Origin: Prevotella sp. UBA3675
GTDB taxonomy: Bacteria > Bacteroidota > Bacteroidia > Bacteroidales > Bacteroidaceae
Reading direction: 5' to 3'
Assembly (NCBI GenBank): GCA_002372235.1
Contig: DFJI01000025.1
Span: 442 to 45,847 of the forward strand
DNA: 45,406 nt
A program made the translations under genes and the position numbers. Below are positions 1-6,797 of this stretch, piece by piece; position 1 is the stretch's first letter; the number at the start of each line of letters is the position of its first letter. The notes below the pieces were generated by a model, which ran no database searches, was not told the DNA's origin, and saw nothing but the letters and a program-made list of their open reading frames with translations.

Positions 1-671
1 TAAGCCAAACCGCTCATTCCTTTGCTGGTTATCTTATAACTATAGAAATCTGTGTAGAACAGCAACTTGTTCATCATCGTGAAGAATACACCATGATACT
101 TCTCTATGTAGAAAAGGATGATGTTTTTGAGTTTGCTAACAGACTGGGTGGCATAGCCATTGAAGATGTCCCTCCGGCTTCCATTGAAGATATAATCCTT
201 GATGAATGCATCATTGGCATCTGTTTTGACCGATTTCACCTTATTGAGTATCTTGGCAAATTCGTCTTCCTCAAATTGATTTCTGGCATTGGTAACAAAA
301 TTCTCAAAGATGTGTGGATTCTGAATAGACATTAGAATCTTGCCATTAGCCTCGCTAGGCATATCTCCATTTTCATATAAGCGATACTGGTTGTCACCAA
401 ATCCAAGAATCTGTGACATCTTAGAGGCAGACAGACCATAGCGCTGACGAATACGCTTAATCTCGTCAGGGAATGGAATGCCGTATTTGGCCCGATACTG
501 ATTATATACCTGGCCGACATTGACTTCGTCCAAAGCAGTAGTGGTGAAGCGCTCTTTGGTCTCATCACACTCATAAAACTGGTGTACGTACTGGAATTTC
601 TCCTTCCGGAACGTCAGTTCTGATAGTTCGTGGCGGAGGGTTGCATGACCTCCTGTAAATGGACTTTGCAT
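1..671 (-). CDS. MqsA/SocA-like antitoxin, HTH plus DUF4065 type (partial)
   Basis: Antitoxin and probable autorepressor of a type II toxin-antitoxin pair. The reading frame runs from ATG at 671 off the left edge of the window (223 codons seen). It starts MQSPFTGG and has a region reading QVYNQYRAKYGIPFPDEI, an XRE-like helix-turn-helix (about residues 60-110, IRQRYGLSASKMSQILG), and near the edge KLLFYTDFYSYKITSKGMSG, which resembles the start of a SocA/DUF4065 (Panacea) domain. No CxxC zinc knuckle of classical MqsA is visible. An in-frame TGA lies 24 bases upstream of this ATG, so 671 is the first possible ATG. It follows the toxin frame by 7 bases, the toxin-first order of mqsRA. Family assignment is from remembered Bacteroidota homologues. 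Confidence 0.75.
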   Translation of the reverse strand, partial: MQSPFTGGHATLRHELSELTFRKEKFQYVHQFYECDETKERFTTTALDEVNVGQVYNQYRAKYGIPFPDEIKRIRQRYGLSASKMSQILGFGDNQYRLYENGDMPSEANGKILMSIQNPHIFENFVTNARNQFEEDEFAKILNKVKSVKTDANDAFIKDYIFNGSRRDIFNGYATQSVSKLKNIILFYIEKYHGVFFTMMNKLLFYTDFYSYKITSKGMSGLA

Positions 672-678
672 ATCACTT

Positions 679-1023
679 TCATTTAAATGGATAATTCATC
701 GGGTGTTCTGCAATGTGGAAAGAAATGCATAATGCACTTGATCCCTTACCCAATGTAATCTTGATGTAAACTTCCTGCCCTTTAACGTCTTTTCCAAAGA
801 CCTACATCTCTCCACATTGGTTGAGAGTGTCAATGACAGGTCCTTCAGAGTAGTCCTCGACTTCTATATTGATTATAACAGAGTCCCGATACTTAGGTGT
901 AATTTCCAAATCGATCAGGGTCTGGGCATTTTTACCTCTATCATCTCTATATATAATTCCGAAGACTTTGATCTTTTCCTTCATTTGATTTAGGAAACGC
1001 TGTACTTCTTCTTTTGTAGCCAT
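679..1023 (-). pseudogene. MqsR-family toxin interrupted by an amber codon
   Basis: mRNA-interferase-type toxin of the MqsR family, normally about 100-115 residues. The frame opens at ATG 1023 (MATKEEVQRFL) and stops at TAG 802-804 after 73 codons, but the same frame continues unbroken to TGA 679-681, giving 114 codons in total. The downstream part reads VFGKDVKGQEVYIKI, then ITLGKGSSALCISFH, then AEHPMNYPFK, which is the conserved C-terminal part of the family. The codon before the continuation is expected to be Trp (TGG) in the motif EMWVFGK, so one G to A change explains the stop. The truncated product lacks the conserved C-terminal half. The antitoxin just downstream is still open. A recent mutation, a sequencing error, or readthrough are the alternatives. 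Confidence 0.75.
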
Positions 1024-1040
1024 TATGATATATTTATTCT

Positions 1041-1055
1041 ATTCTGCTGCAGAAT
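1041..1055. promoter_or_regulatory. Candidate antitoxin operator
   Basis: ATTCTG-ctg-CAGAAT is a perfect palindrome with 6-base arms and a 3-base spacer, 18 bases upstream of the toxin start. This arm-spacer geometry is like the MqsA operator of E. coli (5-base arms, 3-base spacer), though the sequence differs. Autoregulation is inferred. Confidence 0.4.
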
Positions 1056-1330
1056 TAAACTTTTTAGTTGAATATCCAAAGAAAAACCGCAAATATTTCA
1101 TGATAAAGTTTTATTTTGTGCCGTAATGGGCAAGCGGATAGGGTAACTGATGGTTTGTTGACGGTTGAAACTTCATAGATGTTTTCAACTTGTCAACGTT
1201 AGAACTTGACAACGGTTCGCAAATATTATTCTTTGCAGAATCTTTTGAGGGAAATTCTGCAAAGGAGTGGGTGCAGGTTGGGTGCATCGTTCGAAAATGG
1301 GTGCAACTTTGAAATGTGATAAAAAGAAAA
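1056..1330. other. Gap between the TA pair and tRNA-Asn
   Basis: No supported gene. The stretch carries GGGTGCA-like words three times near 1268-1306 and short GTTGAC/GTCAAC words near 1157-1213. It lies on the 3' side of a tRNA, a common integration site, but I see no copy of the tRNA 3' end that would mark an att site. Confidence 0.4.
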
Positions 1331-1357
1331 ATCCTGTAAGTCATTGACCTACAGGAT
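1331..1357 (-). terminator. Rho-independent terminator of tRNA-Asn
   Basis: On the minus strand ATCCTGTA pairs with TACAGGAT around a short inner stem, followed by TTTTCTTTTT. It starts 9 bases after the CCA end of the tRNA. Confidence 0.8.
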
Positions 1358-1365
1358 TCTTTCTT

Positions 1366-1442
1366 TGGCGCTTCAGGATGGGCTTGAACCAACGACCCCC
1401 TGATTAACAGTCAGGTGCTCTAACCAACTGAGCTACTGAAGC
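1366..1442 (-). tRNA. tRNA-Asn (anticodon GTT), CCA encoded
   Basis: The minus strand folds as a cloverleaf: acceptor GCTTCAG / CTGAAGC, D arm GCTC...GAGC, anticodon arm CCTGA-CTGTTAA-TCAGG with anticodon GTT, T loop TTCAAGC, discriminator G, and an encoded CCA at 1366-1368. There is one T-T mismatch in the T stem (GTTGG against CCATC). A canonical TACCTTTG promoter lies 29 bases upstream and a terminator follows directly, so it is a single-gene unit. Confidence 0.93.
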
Positions 1443-1470
1443 AGTGTGCATCATTTCTTGATTGCGGGTG

Positions 1471-1478
1471 CAAAGGTA
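1471..1478 (-). promoter_or_regulatory. -7 element (TACCTTTG) of tRNA-Asn
   Basis: Exact match to the Bacteroidota -7 consensus TAnnTTTG on the minus strand, 29 bases before the mature tRNA 5' end. Confidence 0.7.
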
Positions 1479-1584
1479 TATTGTTTTTCTGAATCATGCA
1501 AATTTTTTGGCGAAAAAATTCAAGAAAAATCAAATTTTCTGCAAATTTTCGGTCAAAAGAGTGTGTTTTTACGTTGTAAACATG

Positions 1585-1592
1585 TAATTTTG
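1585..1592 (+). promoter_or_regulatory. -7-like element (TAATTTTG) upstream of the S41 protease
   Basis: TAATTTTG fits TAnnTTTG and ends 18 bases before the chosen ATG at 1611. No good -33 element is seen. Its position argues that the longer upstream frame from 1446 is not translated. Confidence 0.45.
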
Positions 1593-1610
1593 CAACTTAG
1601 AACATTTAAT

Positions 1611-3347
1611 ATGACAACTATGAGACATTGCTTTATCGCATTGCTGATTTTTCTCCTGCCTTCGGTCATGACGGCACAGGAGAAAGAAACGACATCGGCC
1701 AAGAACCACAATCTGGAGGTGGGTAAGAACCTTGACATCTTCAACAACGCATTCCGCAACCTGGACATGTTCTACGTAGATACACTGAATCCAGAACAAG
1801 TCATCACTTCGGCCATCAAAGGCATGGTGCGCTCGCTCGACCCTTATACGGAATACTATCCTGAGAGCGAAACGAAAAACCTGCAAATGATGATTACAGG
1901 AAAATATGCAGGCATTGGTTCGATCATCAAGTATCACTCCGGACGCAAGCGCGTTGTAATCGACGAGCCGTATGCCGGCATGCCTGCCGCTGAGGCCGGA
2001 CTAAAGAAGGGCGATATTATTCTGAGCATTGACGACTCGCTGATGACAGACAAGAACACGTCGTATGTATCGTCGCACCTGCGCGGCGATGCCGGCACGA
2101 GCTTCATGCTGAAGGTGCTGCGCCCTGACCCAGGACAATCAGCCAAAGCGAAGAAGGTGAAGGGTAAAGAACTGAAATTCAAAATTACGCGACGAAACAT
2201 CAAACTGCCCGAATTGCCGTGGTATGGATTGCTGGCGGCAGACAAGAAAATCGGATACATCAATCTGAACCAGTTTACTGAGGGATGCTCACGCACGGTG
2301 CGCAATGCGCTCATCGAACTGAAGCAGCAGGGCGCTACGGCTCTTGTCTTTGACTTGCGCGGCAACGGCGGCGGTTCGGAGATGGAGGCTGTTGACATTG
2401 TGAGCCTTTGGGTACCCAAAGAGCAACAGGTGGTGGAGAACCGAGGCAAGGTGAGCCAAGCCAGCCGCACTTACAAGACACGTCTGGAGCCTGTTGACAC
2501 ACTCATGCCGATGGTGGTGTTGGTAAATGGCGAGACGGCTTCGGCCAGTGAGATTACGGCTGGTGCGCTGCAGGACTTGGATCGCGCAATAATTATAGGA
2601 ACGCGCACGTATGGAAAAGGACTGGTACAGGTGCCGATGGAGCTGCCTTATAACACGAACATTAAGATTACTACTTCGAAATACTACATCCCCTCGGGCC
2701 GCTGCATTCAGGCCATCAACTACAAGCGCGACGGACAGGGAGCCTATAAGGAGCGCATTGCCGACTCGCTCACGCATGTCTTCCACACCCGTGCCGGACG
2801 CGAGGTGCGCGACGGTGGCGGCATCAGCCCCGACGTGGAGGTGAAAGCCGACTCGCTGCCCAACATTGCCTATTATCTGTCGATTGGCGGACTGGACTCT
2901 ACTGAAGTAATGTTCGACTATATTGTTGACTACATCGCGCGACATCCGTCGATTGGCGACGATCCCACAACATTCCATCTCACCGATCAGGACTATGCAG
3001 AGTTCCGTCAGCGCGTGATAGACAGCGGGTTCACCTACGACCCCGTGTCGCGCAAACAATTTGACGAACTGGTGAAAACGGCGAAGTATGAAGGGTATTA
3101 CGATGATGCCAAGGAGGCTTTCGATGCACTCTCAGACAAGCTGAAGCACGATGTGGCTAACGATCTCGACAAACATCGAAGCGCCATCATGCAAATACTG
3201 GAGCTCGACATCATCTCGGCTTATCACTATCAGGCTGGTGCGCTACGTGCCGGACTGGCTTACGACCGCCAGCTGGAAGAAGCAATCCGACTGCTGAACA
3301 GTCCTGATGAATACAAGAAACTGTTGCAACCGGCTAAGAAAAAATAA
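1611..3347 (+). CDS. S41 family C-terminal processing peptidase, secreted
   Basis: CtpA/Prc-like serine protease acting in the periplasm or at the envelope. The product is 578 residues. A signal peptide covers about residues 1-22 (MTTMRHCFIALLIFLLPSVM, then TAQ). A PDZ domain follows at about 95-185 (GKYAGIGSII...AAEAGLKKGDIILSIDD). The S41 catalytic core has Ser311 in ETASASEITAGALQD and Lys336 in YGKGLVQ; their spacing of 25 residues equals that of S430/K455 in E. coli Prc. The tail after residue 450 is helical and charged. An earlier ATG at 1446 would overlap the tRNA promoter and spoil the signal peptide, so 1611 is preferred. The gene converges with the PurF-like gene; its stop lies in a 40-bp tandem duplication. 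Confidence 0.9.
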   Translation: MTTMRHCFIALLIFLLPSVMTAQEKETTSAKNHNLEVGKNLDIFNNAFRNLDMFYVDTLNPEQVITSAIKGMVRSLDPYTEYYPESETKNLQMMITGKYAGIGSIIKYHSGRKRVVIDEPYAGMPAAEAGLKKGDIILSIDDSLMTDKNTSYVSSHLRGDAGTSFMLKVLRPDPGQSAKAKKVKGKELKFKITRRNIKLPELPWYGLLAADKKIGYINLNQFTEGCSRTVRNALIELKQQGATALVFDLRGNGGGSEMEAVDIVSLWVPKEQQVVENRGKVSQASRTYKTRLEPVDTLMPMVVLVNGETASASEITAGALQDLDRAIIIGTRTYGKGLVQVPMELPYNTNIKITTSKYYIPSGRCIQAINYKRDGQGAYKERIADSLTHVFHTRAGREVRDGGGISPDVEVKADSLPNIAYYLSIGGLDSTEVMFDYIVDYIARHPSIGDDPTTFHLTDQDYAEFRQRVIDSGFTYDPVSRKQFDELVKTAKYEGYYDDAKEAFDALSDKLKHDVANDLDKHRSAIMQILELDIISAYHYQAGALRAGLAYDRQLEEAIRLLNSPDEYKKLLQPAKKK

Positions 3348-3410
3348 AAAAAAATACTGATTTCTCTTTACGGCTAAGAAAGAATAAAAAAAGGTACTGA
3401 TTCCTCTTTA
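3331..3410 (+). repeat. 40-bp tandem duplication over the protease stop codon
   Basis: 3331-3370 and 3371-3410 are adjacent copies matching at 36 of 40 positions (both begin CGGCTAAGAA and end CTCTTTA). The first copy holds the last codons and stop of the S41 protease; the second is non-coding. Confidence 0.85.
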
Positions 3411-3422
3411 TGAACAAAAGTA

Positions 3423-3466
3423 GATGGCGAATTCTTCGAACAAAATTATCCGAAGAATTCGCCATC
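3423..3466 (-). terminator. Long perfect hairpin at the end of the PurF-like gene
   Basis: GATGGCGAATTCTTCG (3423-3438) pairs perfectly with CGAAGAATTCGCCATC (3451-3466) around a 12-base loop. The stop codon of the minus-strand gene lies inside the loop, so the right arm is coding. On the minus strand CTACTTTTG follows, a weak U-tract. It probably also limits read-through from the convergent protease. Confidence 0.6.
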
Positions 3467-4933
3467 TCCTTGTAGCTGATCGTAGCTGCTACCATCAAAG
3501 CAATGGGTGCAGACACGCGCCTTGGGCAGACCTATAGCTGCTACGAGATCTTCAATCGTGGCAAACTTCAGCGAGGTGAGTCCCAACCTGCGCGCTATCT
3601 CGTTGACCATGCGCTCATACTCGGGCGTTCCAGCCTGTGAATATTTCTCAAGTTTCGTCTTGTCATCGCCCTCGAAGTCACGGATAATCCGTCGGGTGAT
3701 GAGCTCCAGGTCACTCTTGGAATTGGTGAACCCTATGAAAGGACAGCCATAGACCAGCGGTGGGCAGGAGATACGCACGTGCACTTCCTTGGCTCCATTC
3801 TCGAAGAACTCACGCACATTGTCGCGCAACTGGGTGCCGCGCACGATGCTGTCGTCGCAGAACACGACACGCTCATCACGCAACAGCGACTCGTTGGGTA
3901 TGAGTTTCATCTTGGCCACGAGGTCTCGACGGCTCTGATTGCCGGGAGTGAAAGAGCGAGGCCATGTGGGAGTATATTTCAGTACAGCGCGCTTATAGGG
4001 GATGTTCGACCCATGAGAATAACCCAGAGCCATCCCCACGCCCGAATCAGGAATGCCACACACCAAATCGGCCTCCACATTATCTTTCTCACCCATCATG
4101 CGACCATTCTTCTCACGCACTTCCTCGGTGTTGATACCCTCATAGCAGGAAGCGGGAAATCCGTAATAGACCCAGAGGAAAGAACATATCTGACAGCGCT
4201 TGAAAGCCGGCTGCAGCACTTCTATACCGTCGGCATGCAGCTTCACTATCTCGCCAGGTCCCACATCGCGCAGCACTTTATAGCCAAGGTTCGGGAAGCT
4301 GGTTGACTCGCTCGAGGCTGCGTAAGCCGAGAGCCCCCACTCCACCAATTCGCCATTCTGCAGGCGCTGCTGGTGTTTCTCCTCCTTCTTTCCTATCACG
4401 ATGGGTGTGCGTCCCAGGAAGTCGCGTGCTGCAATGATGCCATCCTCCGTCAAAATGAGCATAGAGCAAGAGCCCTTGATTTTCTGATAGACGCGGTTGA
4501 TGCCATCCACGAAAGTATTGCCCATGTTGATGAGCAGCGCCACAAGCTCCGTCTGGTTGATGTTGTTGGCCGACATCTCACTCAGATGCATGCGCTGGGC
4601 CAGCAGATCGTCTGCAATCTCACGCAGATTATTGATTTTCGCCACTGTCACCACGGCATAGCGCCCCAGATGTGAGTTTACAATAATAGGCTGCGGGTCG
4701 GTGTCGCTAATAACTCCTAAACCTTGGCAGCCTACAAACTGATCGAGCTCGTCCTCAAACTTAGAGCGGAAGTAGTCACGCTCCAGCGAGTGGATGCTAC
4801 GATTGAACCCGCGTTCCTTATCAAACGTAACGAGACCTGCACGCCGAGTGCCCAAATGTGAGTTGTAATCGGTTCCGTAAAACAAGTCGTTTACGCAATC
4901 CTTGGTCGAAATCGTACCGAAAAATCCGCCCAT
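3446..4933 (-). CDS. purF: Amidophosphoribosyltransferase-like protein without N-terminal Cys
   Basis: PurF catalyses the first step of purine synthesis, using an N-terminal glutaminase domain whose Cys after the initiator Met is the nucleophile. This 495-residue protein has the two-domain layout but begins MGGFFGTIST, with Gly where Cys should be; codons upstream of this ATG offer no alternative MC start. The phosphoribosyltransferase half is well kept, with the PRPP loop VVFCDDSIVRGTQL near 356-369. Cysteines near 247, 394, 473 and 476 (RCQICSF, YGCPF, RVCTHCFDG) resemble the iron-sulfur ligands of Bacillus-type PurF. I infer a paralogue that either uses ammonia or has another role; a conventional purF may exist elsewhere. 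A TATCTTTG promoter lies 33 bases upstream of the ATG. Confidence 0.8.
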   Translation of the reverse strand: MGGFFGTISTKDCVNDLFYGTDYNSHLGTRRAGLVTFDKERGFNRSIHSLERDYFRSKFEDELDQFVGCQGLGVISDTDPQPIIVNSHLGRYAVVTVAKINNLREIADDLLAQRMHLSEMSANNINQTELVALLINMGNTFVDGINRVYQKIKGSCSMLILTEDGIIAARDFLGRTPIVIGKKEEKHQQRLQNGELVEWGLSAYAASSESTSFPNLGYKVLRDVGPGEIVKLHADGIEVLQPAFKRCQICSFLWVYYGFPASCYEGINTEEVREKNGRMMGEKDNVEADLVCGIPDSGVGMALGYSHGSNIPYKRAVLKYTPTWPRSFTPGNQSRRDLVAKMKLIPNESLLRDERVVFCDDSIVRGTQLRDNVREFFENGAKEVHVRISCPPLVYGCPFIGFTNSKSDLELITRRIIRDFEGDDKTKLEKYSQAGTPEYERMVNEIARRLGLTSLKFATIEDLVAAIGLPKARVCTHCFDGSSYDQLQGDGEFFG

Positions 4934-4965
4934 ATTGTTATCGCTGTATTTGAAAAATGAGGTTG

Positions 4966-4973
4966 CAAAGATA
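4966..4973 (-). promoter_or_regulatory. -7 element (TATCTTTG) of the PurF-like gene
   Basis: Minus-strand TATCTTTG fits TAnnTTTG and supports the start at 4933 over an upstream ATG at 5008. Confidence 0.6.
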
Positions 4974-5119
4974 CACAAAAAAATCGGAAAACGAAGAATG
5001 AAAAACAAAGAATTTCATTTCATTCTGTAACTTTTTTAACCCATATCATTACTTTTTCTTGATTGTTCCTATATTTTTATTAGAACTCTTCCCTGCATTA
5101 CTTTTTTTATGTTACAAGA

Positions 5120-5434
5120 CTACAGAGGGAACTGAACAGTGAAGCGGGTAAGATGATCTTCAGGACTTGTGAGCAGGCTAAACGTGCAATGATGCGACGT
5201 GAGGATGTCACGGATCAGCAGAAGTCCGAGCCCCTGTCCCTGGGGCTTAGTGGAGAAGAAAGGCGTGAAAAGGTGTGTAGATACGGATGACGGGATGCCA
5301 TGACCGTTGTCAGTTATGACGAGCTTTGAAGGGACAGATGTTGTGACGATGATTCTGCCCTCCTCCATTCCCGATGTGCCATCTCCTTTCCGCTTGCGCG
5401 GCTCCCCGTTGTCTTTCCCGAAACCGTTCGCCAT
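5120..5434 (-). pseudogene. C-terminal fragment of a sensor histidine kinase
   Basis: The 104-codon frame holds only the end of a HATPase_c domain: the G1 box ITDNGHGIP, the F box FTPFFSTKP and the G2 box GQGLGLLLIRDIL, in the usual order near the C terminus. The dimerisation/His domain and the N box of a kinase (typically 350 or more residues) are absent, and a TAG lies in frame just upstream of the first ATG. It therefore looks like the remnant of a truncated gene. It abuts the HTH remnant at 5476-5550, so the junction lies near 5440-5505. Confidence 0.7.
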
Positions 5435-5475
5435 CAGCTATGACCAAGTACCTTCAAACTGACAGCAAATTGTGT

Positions 5476-5550
5476 TCATCGAGCTCGCGTTAATAATTGA
5501 TTTCTTATGCCGTATTTCTCGGCAAACTGCATCACTGATATATACTCCAT
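5476..5550 (-). pseudogene. N-terminal stub of an HTH (excisionase-like) gene
   Basis: A 24-codon frame, MEYISVMQFAEKYGI then RNQLLTRAR and stop. The first 15 residues match the start of HTH_17/MerR-like DNA-binding proteins common in Bacteroidota mobile elements (pattern MEYxSVxxAAxKxGIS). The match ends after EKYGI, as expected for a break. A clean promoter (TATATTTG) precedes it. Probably the head of a gene whose body was lost when the kinase fragment was joined on. Confidence 0.55.
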
Positions 5551-5587
5551 CTCTTCTATCGGCAAGTATTTATTTTATTTTTTGCTG

Positions 5588-5595
5588 CAAATATA
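5588..5595 (-). promoter_or_regulatory. -7 element (TATATTTG) of the HTH stub
   Basis: Minus-strand TATATTTG fits TAnnTTTG, 37 bases upstream of the stub start. Confidence 0.5.
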
Positions 5596-5781
5596 TCACT
5601 TTTTTGCCGATAACGGCAAGGAATCGGCCTATATTCTTTCTATTTATTACTATATTTATGGAATACTGCGCCAATGATATGAATGAGCCGTAGAAGACAA
5701 AGGTGATGACGGATTCCTTTTTCATTGTTTTCTTTTTCTAATTTATTATGTTGTTTGATGATTATTCTCAATTTATTTCCG

Positions 5782-5789
5782 TATCTTTG
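5782..5789 (+). promoter_or_regulatory. -7 element (TATCTTTG) of the polyvalent-type kinase gene
   Basis: TATCTTTG ends 22 bases before ATG 5812 and lies inside the longer upstream frame from 5725, which supports the later start. Confidence 0.55.
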
Positions 5790-5811
5790 TCGCCGAAATC
5801 ATTTAATCGTT

Positions 5812-6450
5812 ATGGACTATGACATTCTTAAATCAGTTTCACAAGGAGGCGGTGGAGCGCAAGATGCGGAAAATAGCCGAATCGAAGCAATCTCTGATGA
5901 ACTCAATCGACGCTGCAAACTATATGAAGCGCAACTTGGAGATGGCCAACCACATGTAGGCCCTTTTGAAATCGAGCAGCGTGTTGCCGAGGCATTCGCT
6001 AAGGAAAACGGTCTGTGGATACCGATAGATTCCGTGTTCGATTTGGGAACACCAGGACCGAGCGGGAATGAGAATGACACATACGTTTCCAATGACATAA
6101 TCTACAAGGTTAATAATCTTTTAAATAGCGGTAGTATTCTTCGTCTCTTCGACAAAGTCAGGATGCACAACGAGATATTTCCTGAAACTTACTATCAGCT
6201 CCATGCTTTTGCGGGGGTCGATGGTCGTAGCGTTATGCCCATTCTGAAGCAGGATCTCGTAAAGAATGCCGAGCCCACGCCGCAAATATCCATCGACACC
6301 TACATGGCCGCTCTCGGTTTCGAGAAAGTGGATGGCGAGGGACGTTTCTCCAACGGCTGTTACCTTGTCTGGGATGTCATTCCTCGCAATGTTCTTGTTG
6401 ACCGCGATGGCGACATCTTTGTGGTCGATGCAGAAATCAAGCACATTTGA
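5812..6450 (+). CDS. Stand-alone polyvalent-protein-type kinase
   Basis: A 212-residue protein resembling the Kinase-PolyVal domain, a divergent protein-kinase fold usually found as one module of large polyvalent proteins on phages and conjugative elements. Visible features are LGTPGPSGNENDTYVSND, the likely ATP-lysine in IIYKVNNLLNSGSILRLFDK, LHAFAGVDGRSVMPILKQ, and a catalytic-loop-like stretch WDVIPRNVLVDRDGDIFVVD followed by AE. Here it is free-standing, and the start MDYDILKSVSQGGG is unusual, so it may be a surviving piece of a larger gene. The stop is followed within 10 bases by debris of the tlpA genes. The kinase call is a family match by eye; activity is not shown. Confidence 0.65.
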   Translation: MDYDILKSVSQGGGGAQDAENSRIEAISDELNRRCKLYEAQLGDGQPHVGPFEIEQRVAEAFAKENGLWIPIDSVFDLGTPGPSGNENDTYVSNDIIYKVNNLLNSGSILRLFDKVRMHNEIFPETYYQLHAFAGVDGRSVMPILKQDLVKNAEPTPQISIDTYMAALGFEKVDGEGRFSNGCYLVWDVIPRNVLVDRDGDIFVVDAEIKHI

Positions 6451-6458
6451 TGTACCTA

Positions 6459-6623
6459 CCACTGCGACGAGGGCAAGCAGGATGGTGATGATTACTTTCT
6501 TGTTCATTTGATTCTATTTCATTTCCACTTATTCTTCCAGCGCATCAAGTTTCTTCTTGAACTCGGTCATTTTTCGTCGTCGAGCCAGTTGAGGTAATGC
6601 ATACGTCCTTGCTTGTCGAAAAG
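6459..6623 (-). pseudogene. Debris of the tlpA-like gene pair
   Basis: 165 bases nearly identical to 10828-10993, which is the junction between the two TlpA-like genes. It contains the last 27 or so codons of the 796-residue protein (LFDKQGRMHYLNWLDDEK, then a 1-base deletion relative to 10898-10993 causing a TGA), the 22-base spacer, and the first 18 codons of the 431-residue protein (MNKKVIITILLALVAVVG). It ends in CGAAAAG, where it joins the 121-bp repeat. Confidence 0.85.
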
Positions 6624-6740
6624 TTAGGCATTTCCAAAGTGAATGTAACAGAATCTTACAGACATTTATAGTTCTTTTGCTATTTTTCTCAATTCTGTTC
6701 ATCTTTCACTATAATACAGGAGGACGCTTCGCAGCGGCCT
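6620..6740. repeat. 121-bp direct repeat, left copy
   Basis: Matches 13378-13498 at 119 of 121 positions. It begins AAAGTTAGGCATTTCC and ends GCAGCGGCCT. In this copy the end is part of an intact hairpin that continues to 6745. The two copies bracket the whole sigma factor and tlpA region. Confidence 0.9.
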
Positions 6741-6745
6741 CCTGT
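6716..6745 (-). terminator. Hairpin below the ECF sigma operon
   Basis: ACAGGAGG (6716-6723) pairs with CCTCCTGT (6738-6745), with an inner CGCT/AGCG pairing. It lies about 53 bases beyond the stop of the last gene of the minus-strand operon. The U-tract is poor, so termination strength is uncertain. The right-hand copy of the repeat has lost the second arm. Confidence 0.5.
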
Positions 6746-6797
6746 TTACCCGGGTATTTATGAAAAAAATCTACTTTAGTAACTAATAACTATTCTG

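Noticed and set aside
1111..1392. 93-codon minus-strand frame over the tRNA-Asn 3' half
   Set aside because: It reads through the tRNA and its terminator and shows no protein family features.
1446..1610. Longer N terminus for the S41 protease from ATG 1446
   Set aside because: It would begin 4 bases from the tRNA, run through both promoters, and bury the signal peptide that starts at 1611.
1934..3059. Long open frames antisense to the S41 protease
   Set aside because: Shadow frames in GC-biased coding DNA; no family features, while the plus strand has a full protease.
6620..6740. 121-bp repeat as an insertion sequence
   Set aside because: It has no transposase, no terminal inverted repeats and no target duplication; it is better explained as a by-product of local duplication and deletion.
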